Shown here piece by piece: positions 1 through 9,778 of a stretch of 53,223 bases of DNA (position 1 is the stretch's first letter; each line of letters opens with the position of its first letter). A program made the translations under genes and the position numbers. The stretch is taken from contig CAJQOP010000080.1 of the NCBI GenBank assembly GCA_905479945.1, positions 1 through 53,223 on the forward strand, given 5' to 3'. The stretch is from an uncultured Glaciecola sp. GTDB lineage: Bacteria > Pseudomonadota > Gammaproteobacteria > Enterobacterales > Alteromonadaceae. Under the pieces are notes generated by a model that was given only the letters and a program-made list of their open reading frames with translations, was not told where the DNA came from and did no database searches.

Positions 1-240
1 ATGAGGATGGTACTTACCAATGACGTCACCGACTACACGGGCAGATTTTTTATAAGGTTTATTAAAGTCGTTCTTCAATTCATTCATGGCGAACAATACG
101 CGGCGGTGAACTGGTTTTAATCCATCTCTTACGTCTGGCAATGCCCGACCTACAATTACACTCATAGCATAATCTAAATAAGAGTTCTTTAATTCGTCTT
201 CGATGTTAATCGGCAGGATTTCGTTAGCGTTATCAGTCAT
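1..240 (-). CDS. gyrA: DNA gyrase subunit A, N-terminal part (runs off the window)
   Basis: Catalytic breakage-reunion subunit of the type II topoisomerase that supercoils DNA. Only the first 80 codons are present; the gene continues past the left edge. Reading from 240 downwards gives [20 protein letters not shown] followed by the signature [20 protein letters not shown] and the K-P-V-H-R-R-V-L stretch, which is the GyrA start of Gammaproteobacteria. The quinolone-resistance region and the active-site tyrosine lie outside. It is divergent from ubiG, the same arrangement as in E. coli, and the 242 bases between them must hold both promoters. Confidence 0.96.
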   Translation of the reverse strand, partial: MTDNANEILPINIEDELKNSYLDYAMSVIVGRALPDVRDGLKPVHRRVLFAMNELKNDFNKPYKKSARVVGDVIGKYHPH

Positions 241-482
241 AAACTGCACTGTCCTTTATTATTTGTAGAGGCTTCACAAACTGATGCTATCCATTCTCAA
301 AATGAACGTTGATCTGTCGCAAATCACTCACTTGTTATTTTTAGCCAAGGTTGGCATTAATATATTATCATTAAGACTGTTGAATATGTAGATGTATGTC
401 ATAATAATTTGTATAAAAATTGCGTGTTTATGCGTGTAAGTGACTTGAAAGCTATAAAAGGCAAGAATTCTAAGGAGATGAC

Positions 483-1193
483 ATGAGTTCAGTTAATGTT
501 GATCAAAGCGAAATTGATAAATTTTCGGCTCTAGCATCGAAATGGTGGGACTTAAATGGCGAGTTTAAACCCCTTCATGACATAAATCCTGTGCGACTCT
601 CCTTTATAGAGGAAAAGTCTGAAGGGCTATTCGCAAAAACAATACTAGATGTTGGTTGTGGTGGCGGCATTCTTGCTGAATCGATGGTTAGAGCTGGTGC
701 TGTGGTAACAGGAATTGATCTCGCTAAAGATTCATTAGATGTCGCAAAGTTACACGGTTTAGAATCCGGTATTAGCGCTGATTATCAGTTGATCAGTGCG
801 GAGGACTACGCAGACAAATTTCCACAAAGCGCTGATATAGTTACGTGTTTAGAAATGTTGGAGCATGTCCCGGATCCTGAATCAGTGGTTCGTGCGTGCG
901 CCAAAATTGTAAAGCCTGGTGGTAAAGTGTTTTTTTCTACAATCAATCGCAACATGAAGTCTTGGGTCATGGCCATTTTAGGTGCGGAATATATACTTAA
1001 TCTAGTGCCAAAGGGCACTCACAACCACAATAAGTTTATTACACCTGCTGAATTAACTCGCTGGTTAGATAAAACTAATTTGCTATCGAAGGACATCACA
1101 GGCCTGCACTTAGATCCAATTAAAAATACCTATTATCTATCTAATAAAAACGTTGACGTTAACTATATTCTGTATTCTGAGAATTCTCTATAG
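483..1193 (+). CDS. ubiG: Ubiquinone biosynthesis O-methyltransferase UbiG
   Basis: SAM-dependent methyltransferase carrying out both O-methylation steps of ubiquinone synthesis. The 236-residue protein has the UbiG opening ([13 protein letters not shown]), the SAM-binding motif [15 protein letters not shown], at about residues 55-68, and a post-I acidic residue in GIDLA. The length is close to the 240 residues of E. coli UbiG. A good ribosome site AAGGAG at 472-477 fixes the ATG at 483. It faces away from gyrA and is closed by a hairpin terminator that starts inside its stop codon. Confidence 0.96.
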   Translation: MSSVNVDQSEIDKFSALASKWWDLNGEFKPLHDINPVRLSFIEEKSEGLFAKTILDVGCGGGILAESMVRAGAVVTGIDLAKDSLDVAKLHGLESGISADYQLISAEDYADKFPQSADIVTCLEMLEHVPDPESVVRACAKIVKPGGKVFFSTINRNMKSWVMAILGAEYILNLVPKGTHNHNKFITPAELTRWLDKTNLLSKDITGLHLDPIKNTYYLSNKNVDVNYILYSENSL

Positions 1194-1214
1194 GCACTAG
1201 ATGTAGTGCCTTTT
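1193..1214 (+). terminator. Rho-independent terminator after ubiG
   Basis: Seven-base perfect stem GGCACTA / TAGTGCC around the loop GATG, followed by TTTT. It begins at the last base of the ubiG stop codon, so ubiG is probably a single-gene transcript separate from nrdAB. Confidence 0.8.
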
Positions 1215-1406
1215 AAAAAAAACAACACTATATGTCCGATTTTGTTAAAACAATTAGGAATAGATAAACGCTTTTTAGATTAATTTATTTTATAAAAAAA
1301 TAAATCTAAATAATTAAGTTGCATCCTATATAAGCCCTCCAATTTCATTGCGTTATCGTTAGTCACTACTAACCTCTTTCCTAGATGGTGCCACTCAGTC
1401 TTAAAA

Positions 1407-1454
1407 ACACTATATGTTGGGTTGCATCTGAAGCAAAACCTCACTATCTTGTGT
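1407..1454 (+). promoter_or_regulatory. Tandem NrdR boxes upstream of nrdAB
   Basis: Two 16-base sites resemble the NrdR consensus ACACWATATATWGTGT: 1407-1422 (ACACTATATGTTGGGT, about 14 of 16) and 1439-1454 (CCTCACTATCTTGTGT, about 12 of 16). Their starts are 32 bases apart, the three-helical-turn spacing usual for NrdR pairs. They lie about 115 bases before nrdA, so repression of the class Ia reductase by NrdR is likely. A weaker half-match, ACACTATATGT, lies at 1225-1235. The rest of the 376-base gap 1194-1569 holds the ubiG terminator and, presumably, the nrdA promoter; no other gene is seen in it. Confidence 0.65.
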
Positions 1455-1569
1455 CTATCCTTTATCAAGGGTGTACTAATAAGTGTGGAAAACCATACAT
1501 AAAAAACACATGGTAAGGGAACTAACATCACGCTAACTGAATGCGTAGACCAAAGAGCGATAATAAATA

Positions 1570-3891
1570 ATGACAAATACTCTTCTAGTAACAAAAAGAG
1601 ACGGCACGCAAGAACCTCTCGAATTAGATAAAATCCACAAAGTCGTAACATGGGCAGCCAAAGGCTTATCCGATGTTTCTGTTTCTCAAGTTGAAATTAA
1701 AGCACAGATTCAATTTTATAACGGCATCAAGTCCGCAGAAATTCATGAAACTATGATTAAGTCTGCAGCCGACCTTATTTCAACTGATGCACCTGATTAT
1801 CAATATTTATCTGCACGACTAGCTATTTTTCATCTACGCAAAAAGGCCTACGGTCAGTTTGAGCCGCCAGCCCTTTATACTCATGTAAAGAAAATGGTCG
1901 AAGCAAAAAAGTATGATGAACATTTATTGGTCGATTATACGCCAGCTGAATTTGAAGAAATGGACAAGTTCATTGATCATTGGCGTGATATGAATTTCAG
2001 CTATGCCGCTGTTAAGCAACTGGAAGGTAAATATTTAGTTCAGAACAGAGTGACTGGCGAAATATATGAAAGTGCACAGTTTTTGTATATCTTAGTTGCA
2101 GCTTGTTTATTTGCTAAGTACCCACAACAAACTCGCATGAGTTATATCAAGCGTTTCTATGACGCTGTCTCTACTTTCAAATTATCACTGCCAACGCCTA
2201 TAATGGCTGGTGTTAGAACCCCTACTCGTCAATTCAGTTCTTGTGTTCTCATTGAAGCGGGTGACAGCCTAGATTCAATTAACGCAACAGCGTCGGCTAT
2301 CGTTAAATATGTCAGTCAACGAGCTGGAATTGGCGTAAATGCGGGAAGAATTAGGGCCTTAGGTAGCCCAATACGTGGCGGTGAAGCATTCCACACTGGC
2401 TGTATTCCATTTTATAAGCATTTCCAAACTGCTGTAAAGAGCTGCTCTCAAGGTGGTGTTCGTGGTGGTGCTGCAACCCTTTTCTACCCGTTATGGCATA
2501 TGGAAGTTGAATCCCTATTGGTATTAAAAAATAACAGAGGTGTTGAAGAGAACCGAGTTCGTCATTTAGATTATGGTGTGCAATTTAACAAACTCATGTA
2601 TACCAGAATGATAAAAGATGACTACATCACTTTATTTAGTCCGTCGGATACTCCTGGCTTATACGATGCTTTCTTTGCGGACCAAGATGAATTCGAACGC
2701 TTATACGTGATATACGAAGCTGACGAAAGCATTCGTAAAAAGCGCATTAAAGCAATCGAGTTGTTTAGTTTATTCATGCAAGAGAGAGCAAGCACGGGTA
2801 GAATATATTTGCAGAATGTAGACCACTGTAATACTCACAGTCCATTCGATCCTAAAGTGGCTCCCGTGCGTCAAAGCAATCTGTGCCTTGAAATTGCCTT
2901 GCCAACTAAACCTCTTTCACACATAAACGATGAGGAAGGTGAAATAGCTTTATGCACACTTTCAGCGTTTAATTTAGGTGAAATTAAAAGTCTAGATGAG
3001 TTTGAAGAGTTATCGGATTTGGCGGTTCGCGCGCTAGATTGCTTGTTGGATTATCAGGACTATCCTGTTCCAGCAGCTCACAATGCAAGTATGGGCCGCA
3101 GAACGCTAGGAGTCGGTGTAATTAACTTCGCATACTACCTTGCAAAAAATGGTGTTAAGTACAGTGATCATAGTGCTAATGGTTTAGTCCATAGAACCTT
3201 TGAGGCCATGCAGTATTACTTACTTAAAGCGTCAATGGAACTAGCGAAAGAAAAAGGCGCATGTCCGAAATTCAATGAGACGACATACTCTCAAGGCATG
3301 ATGCCAATCGATACATATAAGAAAGACATTGATGCCATTTGTAACGAACCTTTACATTATGATTGGGATACTTTGCGTCAAGATATTGTTAAGCATGGTT
3401 TACGAAATAGTACACTTTCTGCACTGATGCCTTCAGAGACATCTTCACAAATATCAAATGCGACAAATGGTATTGAACCACCTCGCGGTCATATCAGTAT
3501 CAAGGCTAGTAAAGATGGTGTTTTAAAGCAGGTAGTTCCTGAATATCAGCGCTTGAAAGATGATTACGAGCTACTTTGGGATTTAAAATCAAATGATGGC
3601 TATTTGCAATTAGTCGCTATTATGCAGAAATTTATTGATCAAACTATTTCGGCGAACACCAGTTACGACCCAGGTAAGTTCGAAGGTAATAAAGTACCAA
3701 TGAAGGTGCTTTTGAAAGATCTTCTCACGTCTTACAAATTGGGGATTAAAACGCTTTATTATCACAACACCAGAGATGGCGCTACAGATAATACAGACAA
3801 AGCTTTTGTAGCAGAAGCATCGTCTAAACCCGCTCAGGAGGTCATCATTGAAGAGGATGACGATTGTGCTGGCGGTGCTTGTAAAATTTAG
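1570..3891 (+). CDS. nrdA: Ribonucleoside-diphosphate reductase class Ia, alpha subunit NrdA
   Basis: Large catalytic subunit that reduces ribonucleoside diphosphates to deoxyribonucleotides in the cytosol. The 773 residues compare with 761 in E. coli. It starts with an N-terminal ATP-cone (LLVTKRDGTQEPLELDKIHK). The catalytic cysteines are visible in RQFSSCVLIE and in QSNLCLEIALPT, where C and E form the radical and acid/base pair. A C-terminal shuttle pair ends the protein in CAGGACKI. The radical-transfer and substrate stretch PSETSSQISNATNG is intact. It is the first gene of nrdA-nrdB-yfaE, 35 bases before nrdB, and sits downstream of a NrdR box pair. No strong ribosome site is visible, but the start aligns with E. 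coli NrdA. Confidence 0.98.
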   Translation: MTNTLLVTKRDGTQEPLELDKIHKVVTWAAKGLSDVSVSQVEIKAQIQFYNGIKSAEIHETMIKSAADLISTDAPDYQYLSARLAIFHLRKKAYGQFEPPALYTHVKKMVEAKKYDEHLLVDYTPAEFEEMDKFIDHWRDMNFSYAAVKQLEGKYLVQNRVTGEIYESAQFLYILVAACLFAKYPQQTRMSYIKRFYDAVSTFKLSLPTPIMAGVRTPTRQFSSCVLIEAGDSLDSINATASAIVKYVSQRAGIGVNAGRIRALGSPIRGGEAFHTGCIPFYKHFQTAVKSCSQGGVRGGAATLFYPLWHMEVESLLVLKNNRGVEENRVRHLDYGVQFNKLMYTRMIKDDYITLFSPSDTPGLYDAFFADQDEFERLYVIYEADESIRKKRIKAIELFSLFMQERASTGRIYLQNVDHCNTHSPFDPKVAPVRQSNLCLEIALPTKPLSHINDEEGEIALCTLSAFNLGEIKSLDEFEELSDLAVRALDCLLDYQDYPVPAAHNASMGRRTLGVGVINFAYYLAKNGVKYSDHSANGLVHRTFEAMQYYLLKASMELAKEKGACPKFNETTYSQGMMPIDTYKKDIDAICNEPLHYDWDTLRQDIVKHGLRNSTLSALMPSETSSQISNATNGIEPPRGHISIKASKDGVLKQVVPEYQRLKDDYELLWDLKSNDGYLQLVAIMQKFIDQTISANTSYDPGKFEGNKVPMKVLLKDLLTSYKLGIKTLYYHNTRDGATDNTDKAFVAEASSKPAQEVIIEEDDDCAGGACKI

Positions 3892-3926
3892 AGACATTTG
3901 ATTAAAACAATAAGCGAAAATTAAAA

Positions 3927-5057
3927 ATGAAATACACAACATTTAATCAAGAAAGCAACGATACTATGACCGAGCCTATGTTTTTTGGCAATCCGGTAAA
4001 CGTGGCTCGCTATGATCAACAGAAGCATCCAATTTTCGAAAAATTAATTGAAAAACAAATTTCGTTTTTTTGGCGACCTGAAGAAGTTGATGTAAGTAAA
4101 GATAGAATGGACTTTCAAAAGTTATCTGATGCTGAAAGGCATATATTTATATCTAATTTGAAGTATCAAACACTTCTTGATTCGATTCAGGGACGAAGCC
4201 CTAACATCGCCTTCTTACCTATTATATCGATTCCTGAATTGGAAACTTGGGTAGAAACATGGTCATTTTTTGAAACGATACATTCACGTTCATATACACA
4301 TATTCTCCGTAATCTTTTCTCTAATCCAAGTGAAATTTTTGATGATATTGTCGTTAATGAAGAGATTAAAAAACGTGCGTCTGATATTTCTAAATATTAT
4401 GACGACCTTATTTTTGCGACACAATTGTGGCAAACACAAGGTGAAGGCGAACATGTTGTTGATGGTGTAACTCACTCAATTAATATGCGTCAACTTAAGA
4501 AATTATTGTATTTGTGCATGAATTCGGTGAATGCACTAGAAGCCATTCGATTTTATGTTTCTTTCGCTTGTACTTTTGCATTTGCAGAGCGTGAGTTAAT
4601 GGAAGGTAACTCAAAAATAATTCGATTAATTGCTAGAGATGAAAATATCCATCTTACTTCAACGCAACATGTCCTGAACCTTTGGGCAAAGGGAAAAGAT
4701 GATCCGGAAATGGCTGAAATCGCAGCCGAATGTCATGAAGAAGCCAAAGCGATTTTCATGAAAGCGGTTGAGCAAGAAAAAGAATGGGCGAAGTACTTAT
4801 TCAATAGCGGTTCTATGCTTGGTTTGAATGAAGAAATTTTATGTCAATACGTTGAATATATCGCCAATCATAGAATGGCTGCAATTGGCATGGGCCAACC
4901 TTTTGATATAAAAAGTAACCCATTACCATGGATGAACAACTACCTTAGTTCAGACAATGTACAAGTAGCACCTCAAGAAACCGAAATTAGTAGCTATCTT
5001 GTCGGCCAAATTGACAGTGAAGTAGCTTCGGATGATTTCGAGGCGTTCGAACTCTAA
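3927..5057 (+). CDS. nrdB: Ribonucleoside-diphosphate reductase class Ia, beta subunit NrdB
   Basis: Small subunit carrying the diiron-tyrosyl radical cofactor. The 376 residues match E. coli NrdB in length, and the N-terminus (M-K-Y-T-T-F-N-Q) aligns from the first residue, supporting the ATG at 3927 over the later in-frame ATG. Iron-ligand segments are visible: the [10 protein letters not shown] segment, [11 protein letters not shown], and [13 protein letters not shown]. The C-terminal tail [20 protein letters not shown] is the part that docks on NrdA. The yfaE frame opens within or directly after its last codons. Confidence 0.98.
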   Translation: MKYTTFNQESNDTMTEPMFFGNPVNVARYDQQKHPIFEKLIEKQISFFWRPEEVDVSKDRMDFQKLSDAERHIFISNLKYQTLLDSIQGRSPNIAFLPIISIPELETWVETWSFFETIHSRSYTHILRNLFSNPSEIFDDIVVNEEIKKRASDISKYYDDLIFATQLWQTQGEGEHVVDGVTHSINMRQLKKLLYLCMNSVNALEAIRFYVSFACTFAFAERELMEGNSKIIRLIARDENIHLTSTQHVLNLWAKGKDDPEMAEIAAECHEEAKAIFMKAVEQEKEWAKYLFNSGSMLGLNEEILCQYVEYIANHRMAAIGMGQPFDIKSNPLPWMNNYLSSDNVQVAPQETEISSYLVGQIDSEVASDDFEAFEL

Positions 5058-5058
5058 G

Positions 5059-5331
5059 GTGTCTGAAAAGCTAGTTATTTATAGAGTTCGAGTTGAAGGC
5101 TCGGACTCTTTTCAGTGTGCTAAAGATGATAAGACATTACTAAAGCATATTGAAGACCACGGCATTGAAGTTCACTATCACTGCAGAGAGGGCTACTGTG
5201 GTGCTTGTAGGACAAAACTAATTCAAGGTGAGGTTGAATATATAACAGATCCACTTGCGTTTATTGATGATGATGAAATTCTTCCGTGCTGCTGCAAACC
5301 GACTAGCGATATTCATATAAAACTATATTGA
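5059..5331 (+). CDS. yfaE: 2Fe-2S ferredoxin YfaE, maintains the NrdB cofactor
   Basis: Small plant-type ferredoxin that supplies electrons to rebuild the diferric-tyrosyl cofactor of NrdB. The cluster motif CREGYCGACRTKL plus the late cysteines in ILPCCCKP gives the four ligands. The frame is open from an ATG at 5032 inside nrdB (99 residues). A GTG at 5059, two bases after the nrdB stop, gives 90 residues and fits E. coli YfaE (84 residues) better; neither start has a clear ribosome site. Tight coupling to nrdB supports the role. Confidence 0.92.
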   Translation: MSEKLVIYRVRVEGSDSFQCAKDDKTLLKHIEDHGIEVHYHCREGYCGACRTKLIQGEVEYITDPLAFIDDDEILPCCCKPTSDIHIKLY

Positions 5332-5388
5332 GACAGTGAGCTATAGTTGTTTACTGCACCACCCATCCGTACTAATTTCCGAACAAAA

Positions 5389-5421
5389 AAAGCTGCCTAA
5401 ATGTTAATCATTGGCAGCTTT
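5389..5421. terminator. Terminator between yfaE and the convergent dsbC
   Basis: Nine-base stem AAAGCTGCC / GGCAGCTTT with a 15-base loop, preceded by a run of A and followed by T-rich sequence. It can serve both the nrdAB-yfaE transcript and the convergent dsbC transcript. Confidence 0.7.
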
Positions 5422-5470
5422 ATTGATTCTAACTTTCTATATCTGGCTTTTACTGTCGACTAAAACCGCT

Positions 5471-6253
5471 TTATTTTTGAAACATATCAATAACACGTTT
5501 TGAAGGCTGATAACCTGGAATAATCTGAACATTACCTTCACTTAAATACATAAAAGGTGTTCCCTCTAAACCAACAGTCCGGCCAGCTAATTGCCCCTTT
5601 CTTACACTATCAACGCAAGACGCTTCGTAAGTAGTTTTGACGAAATCGCCCTCATCAGTGCCCGCCTTAATTCGGTCCATGGCATCCAACTTATCGCTAG
5701 CGCACATTATCTGTTTCAAGTTTTCAAATGCAGGTTCACCATCAATCAATTGGCTTCTAGGATAAGGAATGTAGTTAACCTCTATACCGGCGCTTTGATA
5801 GTCTTTTACTTCTTTGTGTAACTTCTTACAATACCCACAAGTAGTATCTGAAAATACATAAAGTTTGCCTATCATTTCACCTGAAGCTGGGTAAGTAACA
5901 AAGTCATTTTCACTTAGTTTAGCAATTTCCTGCTGAACTAAGCCAAGCTGGCCCTTTTGCATTTCTTTTCGAGTTAAATTTACCATATTTTGTAAATCAA
6001 AAACTTCGCCAACAATAGCTCTTGTACCGTCTTTGGTTACTATTAACGATTGCCCATCAATTCTAGCCTCATATAAGCCAGGAAAACTTTCAGCACTTAA
6101 TTCACGCACAACATTGACCGTCGCTGCTTCGAATTGCGAGTTAGCTTTTCTCAAGTTATCTTCGACTTTTCTTAAATCACTGTCTTGAGCAAGTAATATA
6201 CTGGAGAAACAGCTTAAAACAGCGAATAAAAATAGCGTTCTATTAATCATCAT
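5471..6253 (-). CDS. dsbC: Thiol:disulfide interchange protein DsbC
   Basis: Periplasmic disulfide isomerase. The protein (260 residues) has a signal peptide ending at about LLAQD, an N-terminal dimerisation region, and a thioredoxin fold with active site TTCGYCKKLH and a cis-proline in GTPFMYL. A second cysteine pair (MCASD, SCVDS) matches the structural disulfide of E. coli DsbC. A ribosome site AGAGGATGA precedes two consecutive ATG codons at 6253 and 6250. A terminator separates it from purC upstream, so it probably has its own promoter in the short gap. Confidence 0.93.
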   Translation of the reverse strand: MMINRTLFLFAVLSCFSSILLAQDSDLRKVEDNLRKANSQFEAATVNVVRELSAESFPGLYEARIDGQSLIVTKDGTRAIVGEVFDLQNMVNLTRKEMQKGQLGLVQQEIAKLSENDFVTYPASGEMIGKLYVFSDTTCGYCKKLHKEVKDYQSAGIEVNYIPYPRSQLIDGEPAFENLKQIMCASDKLDAMDRIKAGTDEGDFVKTTYEASCVDSVRKGQLAGRTVGLEGTPFMYLSEGNVQIIPGYQPSKRVIDMFQK

Positions 6254-6262
6254 TCATCCTCT

Positions 6263-6288
6263 AAAAAAAGAGTACCTATTGGTACTCT
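6263..6288 (-). terminator. Terminator after purC
   Basis: On the minus strand, the perfect eight-base stem AGAGTACC / GGTACTCT with a four-base loop is followed by seven T. It ends the dapA-bamC-purC transcript just before dsbC. Confidence 0.85.
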
Positions 6289-6317
6289 TGGTATTATACT
6301 TATTTAAAACCTAGGTT

Positions 6318-7028
6318 TTAAAGCGTTAAACCAATGCGTTTAGCAACTTCTATATAGGATTCAACTACTGAGCCAAGCCCTTGCCTAAACCTGTCCTTGT
6401 CTAGCTTTTTACGTGTCTCTTTATCCCAAAGGCGACATCCATCAGGTGTAAATTCATCTCCAAGAATTAGCTCACCATTACTCAAGCCAAATTCAAGTTT
6501 GTAGTCTACAAGCAACATGCCACCCTTTTCGAATAGCGGCTTTAATACATTATTTACGGCAAAAGTAAGGCGTTTCATCTCGTCTATTTGTGGCTGAGTT
6601 GCCCAGCCAAAAGCCGTGATGTGATAATCATTTACCATCGGATCATGCAGTGCATCATTTTTTAAGAAAAACTCAAACGTAGGTGGTTCTAAAATCAAGC
6701 CTTCTTCTATACCCAACCTTTTTACCATTGAGCCTGCAGCAATATTTCTTACAACACATTCAACCGGTATCATGTCCAATTTTTTAACAACACACTCAGT
6801 ATCTGAGACTAATGACTCAACTTGTGTCTTAATACCGGCAGACTCTAACTTCTGCATAATATAATGATTAAACTTATTGTTTACTTCACCTTTACGCTCA
6901 AGTTGTTCAATTTTTTCGCCATCAAAAGCCGAAGTGTCATTTCTAAAAAATAACACCAACTTTTCCGTATCGTCCGTTAAAAAAACTGTTTTTGCCTTAC
7001 CACGATATAACTCGTCTCTTTTTTGCAT
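6318..7028 (-). CDS. purC: Phosphoribosylaminoimidazole-succinocarboxamide synthase PurC
   Basis: SAICAR synthetase, ATP-dependent ligation of aspartate to CAIR in purine synthesis. The 236 residues match the bacterial enzyme. It opens with [15 protein letters not shown], carries the nucleotide-site segment [12 protein letters not shown] and the signature LVDYKLEFG followed by [14 protein letters not shown]. It lies 17 bases after bamC in the dapA-bamC-purC order also seen in E. coli. Confidence 0.97.
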   Translation of the reverse strand: MQKRDELYRGKAKTVFLTDDTEKLVLFFRNDTSAFDGEKIEQLERKGEVNNKFNHYIMQKLESAGIKTQVESLVSDTECVVKKLDMIPVECVVRNIAAGSMVKRLGIEEGLILEPPTFEFFLKNDALHDPMVNDYHITAFGWATQPQIDEMKRLTFAVNNVLKPLFEKGGMLLVDYKLEFGLSNGELILGDEFTPDGCRLWDKETRKKLDKDRFRQGLGSVVESYIEVAKRIGLTL

Positions 7029-7045
7029 CGAAAAAATTCCTAGCC

Positions 7046-8146
7046 CTAAATATCTAAATCTTCGTTACCCATATTGTCTTTAAATGGAGTATATATTTTT
7101 GTTATTTGCTTAACGTCAAAAGGTTTACTTCCACTATCCATAAACGTCACGGTAGTTTTAGCACCAATACCATCTAATTTTAAACGATATTCATCTTTTT
7201 CAATATCGAGTTCATCACCAGAGCTAAACATACCCGACCACCAAGAACTTTCATTACCGTTGTATTGAACGAATAGCAAACCTGTAGATTGGTCTAAATC
7301 TTTGACATCAAATCCCATCTTTCGCAGCACAAGTAGTAATCGAGGCCAGGTATTTTCAAATACTGCGTCTACAACAATAGCTGCGTTACCATCTGCATCA
7401 AAACCTAGTTCAGTACTAAAACCCTGACGAATGGTTGCTATTCGTTGAGTATTAGCCAGTCGAATGCCAAAGTCATACTCAACAATAACGCTATTTAAAA
7501 AGTTAGCTTCTTCATTTCGCTTACTAATTAAATCTAAGTTTGCTAACGAAGACTGTCTCTTAACATCAACATAGCTAACCAACTCTGTCCTTAAAGAAGC
7601 GCTTCTTCCGTGAGGTGCGACATTCATTACAAATTTAAATTTCTTATTAATTTCATCAAAACTATCGGTGAAGTCGTACCAGCTTGATTCGGCTTCTTCA
7701 AGCTCAGTAACCCAATCCGTTATGAGAATGTTTTTATCTTTATCAAACTCGGCTACTCCCACGTTGTTTTTTTCAAGGTAGGTAAGAACAGCATCCCAAA
7801 CCGTTTTTTGCAATGGTTCACTATCATCGATTTGATCAAATATCACCTTTGAGGCTTCTGAACCCTCTTCAACATGCGTTCCTGAGACTAAGGGAAGTAT
7901 GAGTGATGGAGGTAATATTTTCAGATTTTTGCCAGTAAGCTCGGCCGGTGCTTCTTCACCTAACTCAGGCAATATGTAGCGCTGTGAAAAGTTTGGTGTA
8001 TCTAAGTCCGCCGGGACTTCCATAGATTTATGCTGAGAGGCTTCTAAGTATTTGAAACCGCCAGACGCAACTTCACGCTCTTCTTTGCCGGCACAGCCGA
8101 CAATTGAAAACGCTATAAGACTAAAACCAACTACTTTATATTTCAT
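7046..8146 (-). CDS. bamC: Outer membrane assembly lipoprotein BamC
   Basis: Lipoprotein of the BAM complex that inserts beta-barrel proteins into the outer membrane. A lipoprotein signal ends in the lipobox I-V-G-C at about residue 18. An unstructured N-terminal stretch follows, then two helix-grip domains; the segment [16 protein letters not shown] in the second is typical. The 366 residues are slightly longer than E. coli BamC (344). It sits between dapA (11 bases) and purC (17 bases), which confirms the assignment. Confidence 0.92.
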   Translation of the reverse strand: MKYKVVGFSLIAFSIVGCAGKEEREVASGGFKYLEASQHKSMEVPADLDTPNFSQRYILPELGEEAPAELTGKNLKILPPSLILPLVSGTHVEEGSEASKVIFDQIDDSEPLQKTVWDAVLTYLEKNNVGVAEFDKDKNILITDWVTELEEAESSWYDFTDSFDEINKKFKFVMNVAPHGRSASLRTELVSYVDVKRQSSLANLDLISKRNEEANFLNSVIVEYDFGIRLANTQRIATIRQGFSTELGFDADGNAAIVVDAVFENTWPRLLLVLRKMGFDVKDLDQSTGLLFVQYNGNESSWWSGMFSSGDELDIEKDEYRLKLDGIGAKTTVTFMDSGSKPFDVKQITKIYTPFKDNMGNEDLDI

Positions 8147-8157
8147 TAATAACCTAA

Positions 8158-9036
8158 CTAAATTAAATTCATAGCACTAAGAGTATGTTCGATTGTTTTT
8201 TTGCTATTAAGTTCAGGTAACACCATAGGTAGTCGCAAAAAAGCATCGTCAATGATACCCATTTTATATAATGCCCACTTGGGCATAACAGGATTTGGTT
8301 CAATAAATAAATCCCGATGTAAATTCATAACTTTCTGATTTAACTGTTGTGATTTTTCGAAATCACCTTCCAATGCCGCCTCACACATGCTGCTCATGAT
8401 TCTAGGTGCAACGTTAGCCGTGACAGATATAACGCCATCACCACCCTGACACATGAAATCACAACCCGACTCGTCGTCACCACTAAAGAATAAAAAATCT
8501 TTCGACACCAACTCCTTCGTTGCATGCAATCGACTCAAATCACCAGTGGCGTCTTTTATTCCTATAATATTCTTATGTTTGGACAACTCCACGACTGCCT
8601 CTGGCAACATATCTGCTACTGTTCTGCCTGGCACATTATAAAGCATAAGGGGAATATTGGTAGCATCTGCAATGGCGTTGAAATGCGCAATTATGCCAGC
8701 TTGTTGAGGCTTGTTGTAATAAGGCACAACACTTAGAAAACCGTCCACACCAAGATTGGCCATTTGCTCGGCTAAGAATATTGCTTCTGCAGTTGAGTTA
8801 GCTCCACTGCCAGCTATGACGGGTACCTTTTTATCAACCAACTCTACTATTAGCTTAACTACATCAATATGCTCTTTAAAGGGTAATGTCGCTGATTCAC
8901 CTGTCGTGCCGACTGCAACTATTCCATGAGTGCCATTGCTTATGTGGAACTCCACTAATTTTTGCAAACTACCAAGGTCCACCCTTCCATCAGGCAACAT
9001 TGGCGTTACTAACGCGACATAACTTCCTTTAAACAT
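8158..9036 (-). CDS. dapA: 4-hydroxy-tetrahydrodipicolinate synthase DapA
   Basis: First committed enzyme of lysine and diaminopimelate synthesis, condensing pyruvate with aspartate semialdehyde. The 292-residue TIM barrel carries the GTTGES motif, the tyrosine in LYNVPGRT, and the Schiff-base lysine in IIGIKDATGDL. The frame is open 18 codons upstream, but MFKGSYVALVTPM at 9036 is the conserved start and has a strong ribosome site AAAGGGGG just before it. It leads the dapA-bamC-purC operon and is divergent from gcvR. Confidence 0.97.
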   Translation of the reverse strand: MFKGSYVALVTPMLPDGRVDLGSLQKLVEFHISNGTHGIVAVGTTGESATLPFKEHIDVVKLIVELVDKKVPVIAGSGANSTAEAIFLAEQMANLGVDGFLSVVPYYNKPQQAGIIAHFNAIADATNIPLMLYNVPGRTVADMLPEAVVELSKHKNIIGIKDATGDLSRLHATKELVSKDFLFFSGDDESGCDFMCQGGDGVISVTANVAPRIMSSMCEAALEGDFEKSQQLNQKVMNLHRDLFIEPNPVMPKWALYKMGIIDDAFLRLPMVLPELNSKKTIEHTLSAMNLI

Positions 9037-9217
9037 TATTCCCCCTTTGAATCTGCTCGACATGTTAGTGTTCACGCGCAATAAACACAAGAAGATAACG
9101 CCTCACTGAGCTGTTTTTTTAAGAATATTTCATACCTGAGCGAATTTTAACCAACAATGTTACTCTATTTTTTCTTATGCTAACATTCAGCTTCGTATGA
9201 ATTAGCACAGAAGAAGC

Positions 9218-9778
9218 ATGAACCAACAGATAATTGTAAATATATTAGGTGCTGACAAGCTCGGTATTCTGAGCGAAATAAGTGCGTGTGTGCATGATAA
9301 ATGTTGCAACATTTTAGATAGTCGACATGCCATATACGGCACCGATTTTTCTCTATCTATGATTGTCGAGGGAACTCAGTCCGCAATCACTAAACTTGAA
9401 TTACAGCTTTCTACCCTGTGTATGCAACATGATCTGCTGTCAATGATAAAACGTACAAGCAAACATTCCAAGCAGAACTTGGAACAATTGATTCACTTAG
9501 AATTTACTGGTGAAGATACCAAAGGCATTATCAACCAGGTAGCTCAATTTCTAGCTCGTCGACATGTATCTGTGAGTGCGTTCAGACAAAAAACATATAC
9601 TAGTAAGGCAACTGAACTAAATAGCATAAAATGTAAAATGGTGCTTAGCGCCACTAAAAATATAGACCTCGTTATTTTTGATGAAGAAATTAAACTATTA
9701 ATGTGCAAGCTTGGCCTCTCAGGAAAGGTTACGCATAACGAAATAAAGGAAGAAAATGAACACATTGAAAGTTGGTGA
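9218..9778 (+). CDS. gcvR: GcvR-like ACT-domain regulator
   Basis: Predicted relative of GcvR, the protein that binds GcvA and represses the glycine cleavage genes in E. coli. The 186 residues hold two ACT-type domains; the first begins IIVNILGADKLGILSEIS and the second LEFTGEDTKGIINQVA. There is no DNA-binding domain, as expected for GcvR. Position is strong support: divergent from dapA and overlapping bcp by 23 bases, as in E. coli. Its binding partner is not in this window. Confidence 0.85.
   Translation: MNQQIIVNILGADKLGILSEISACVHDKCCNILDSRHAIYGTDFSLSMIVEGTQSAITKLELQLSTLCMQHDLLSMIKRTSKHSKQNLEQLIHLEFTGEDTKGIINQVAQFLARRHVSVSAFRQKTYTSKATELNSIKCKMVLSATKNIDLVIFDEEIKLLMCKLGLSGKVTHNEIKEENEHIESW

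Noticed and set aside
1225-1235. Third NrdR box
   Set aside because: Only the left half matches, and it is far from the pair at 1407-1454.
9037-9090. Extended N-terminus of DapA
   Set aside because: The conserved start and strong ribosome site are at 9036; the extension has no similarity.
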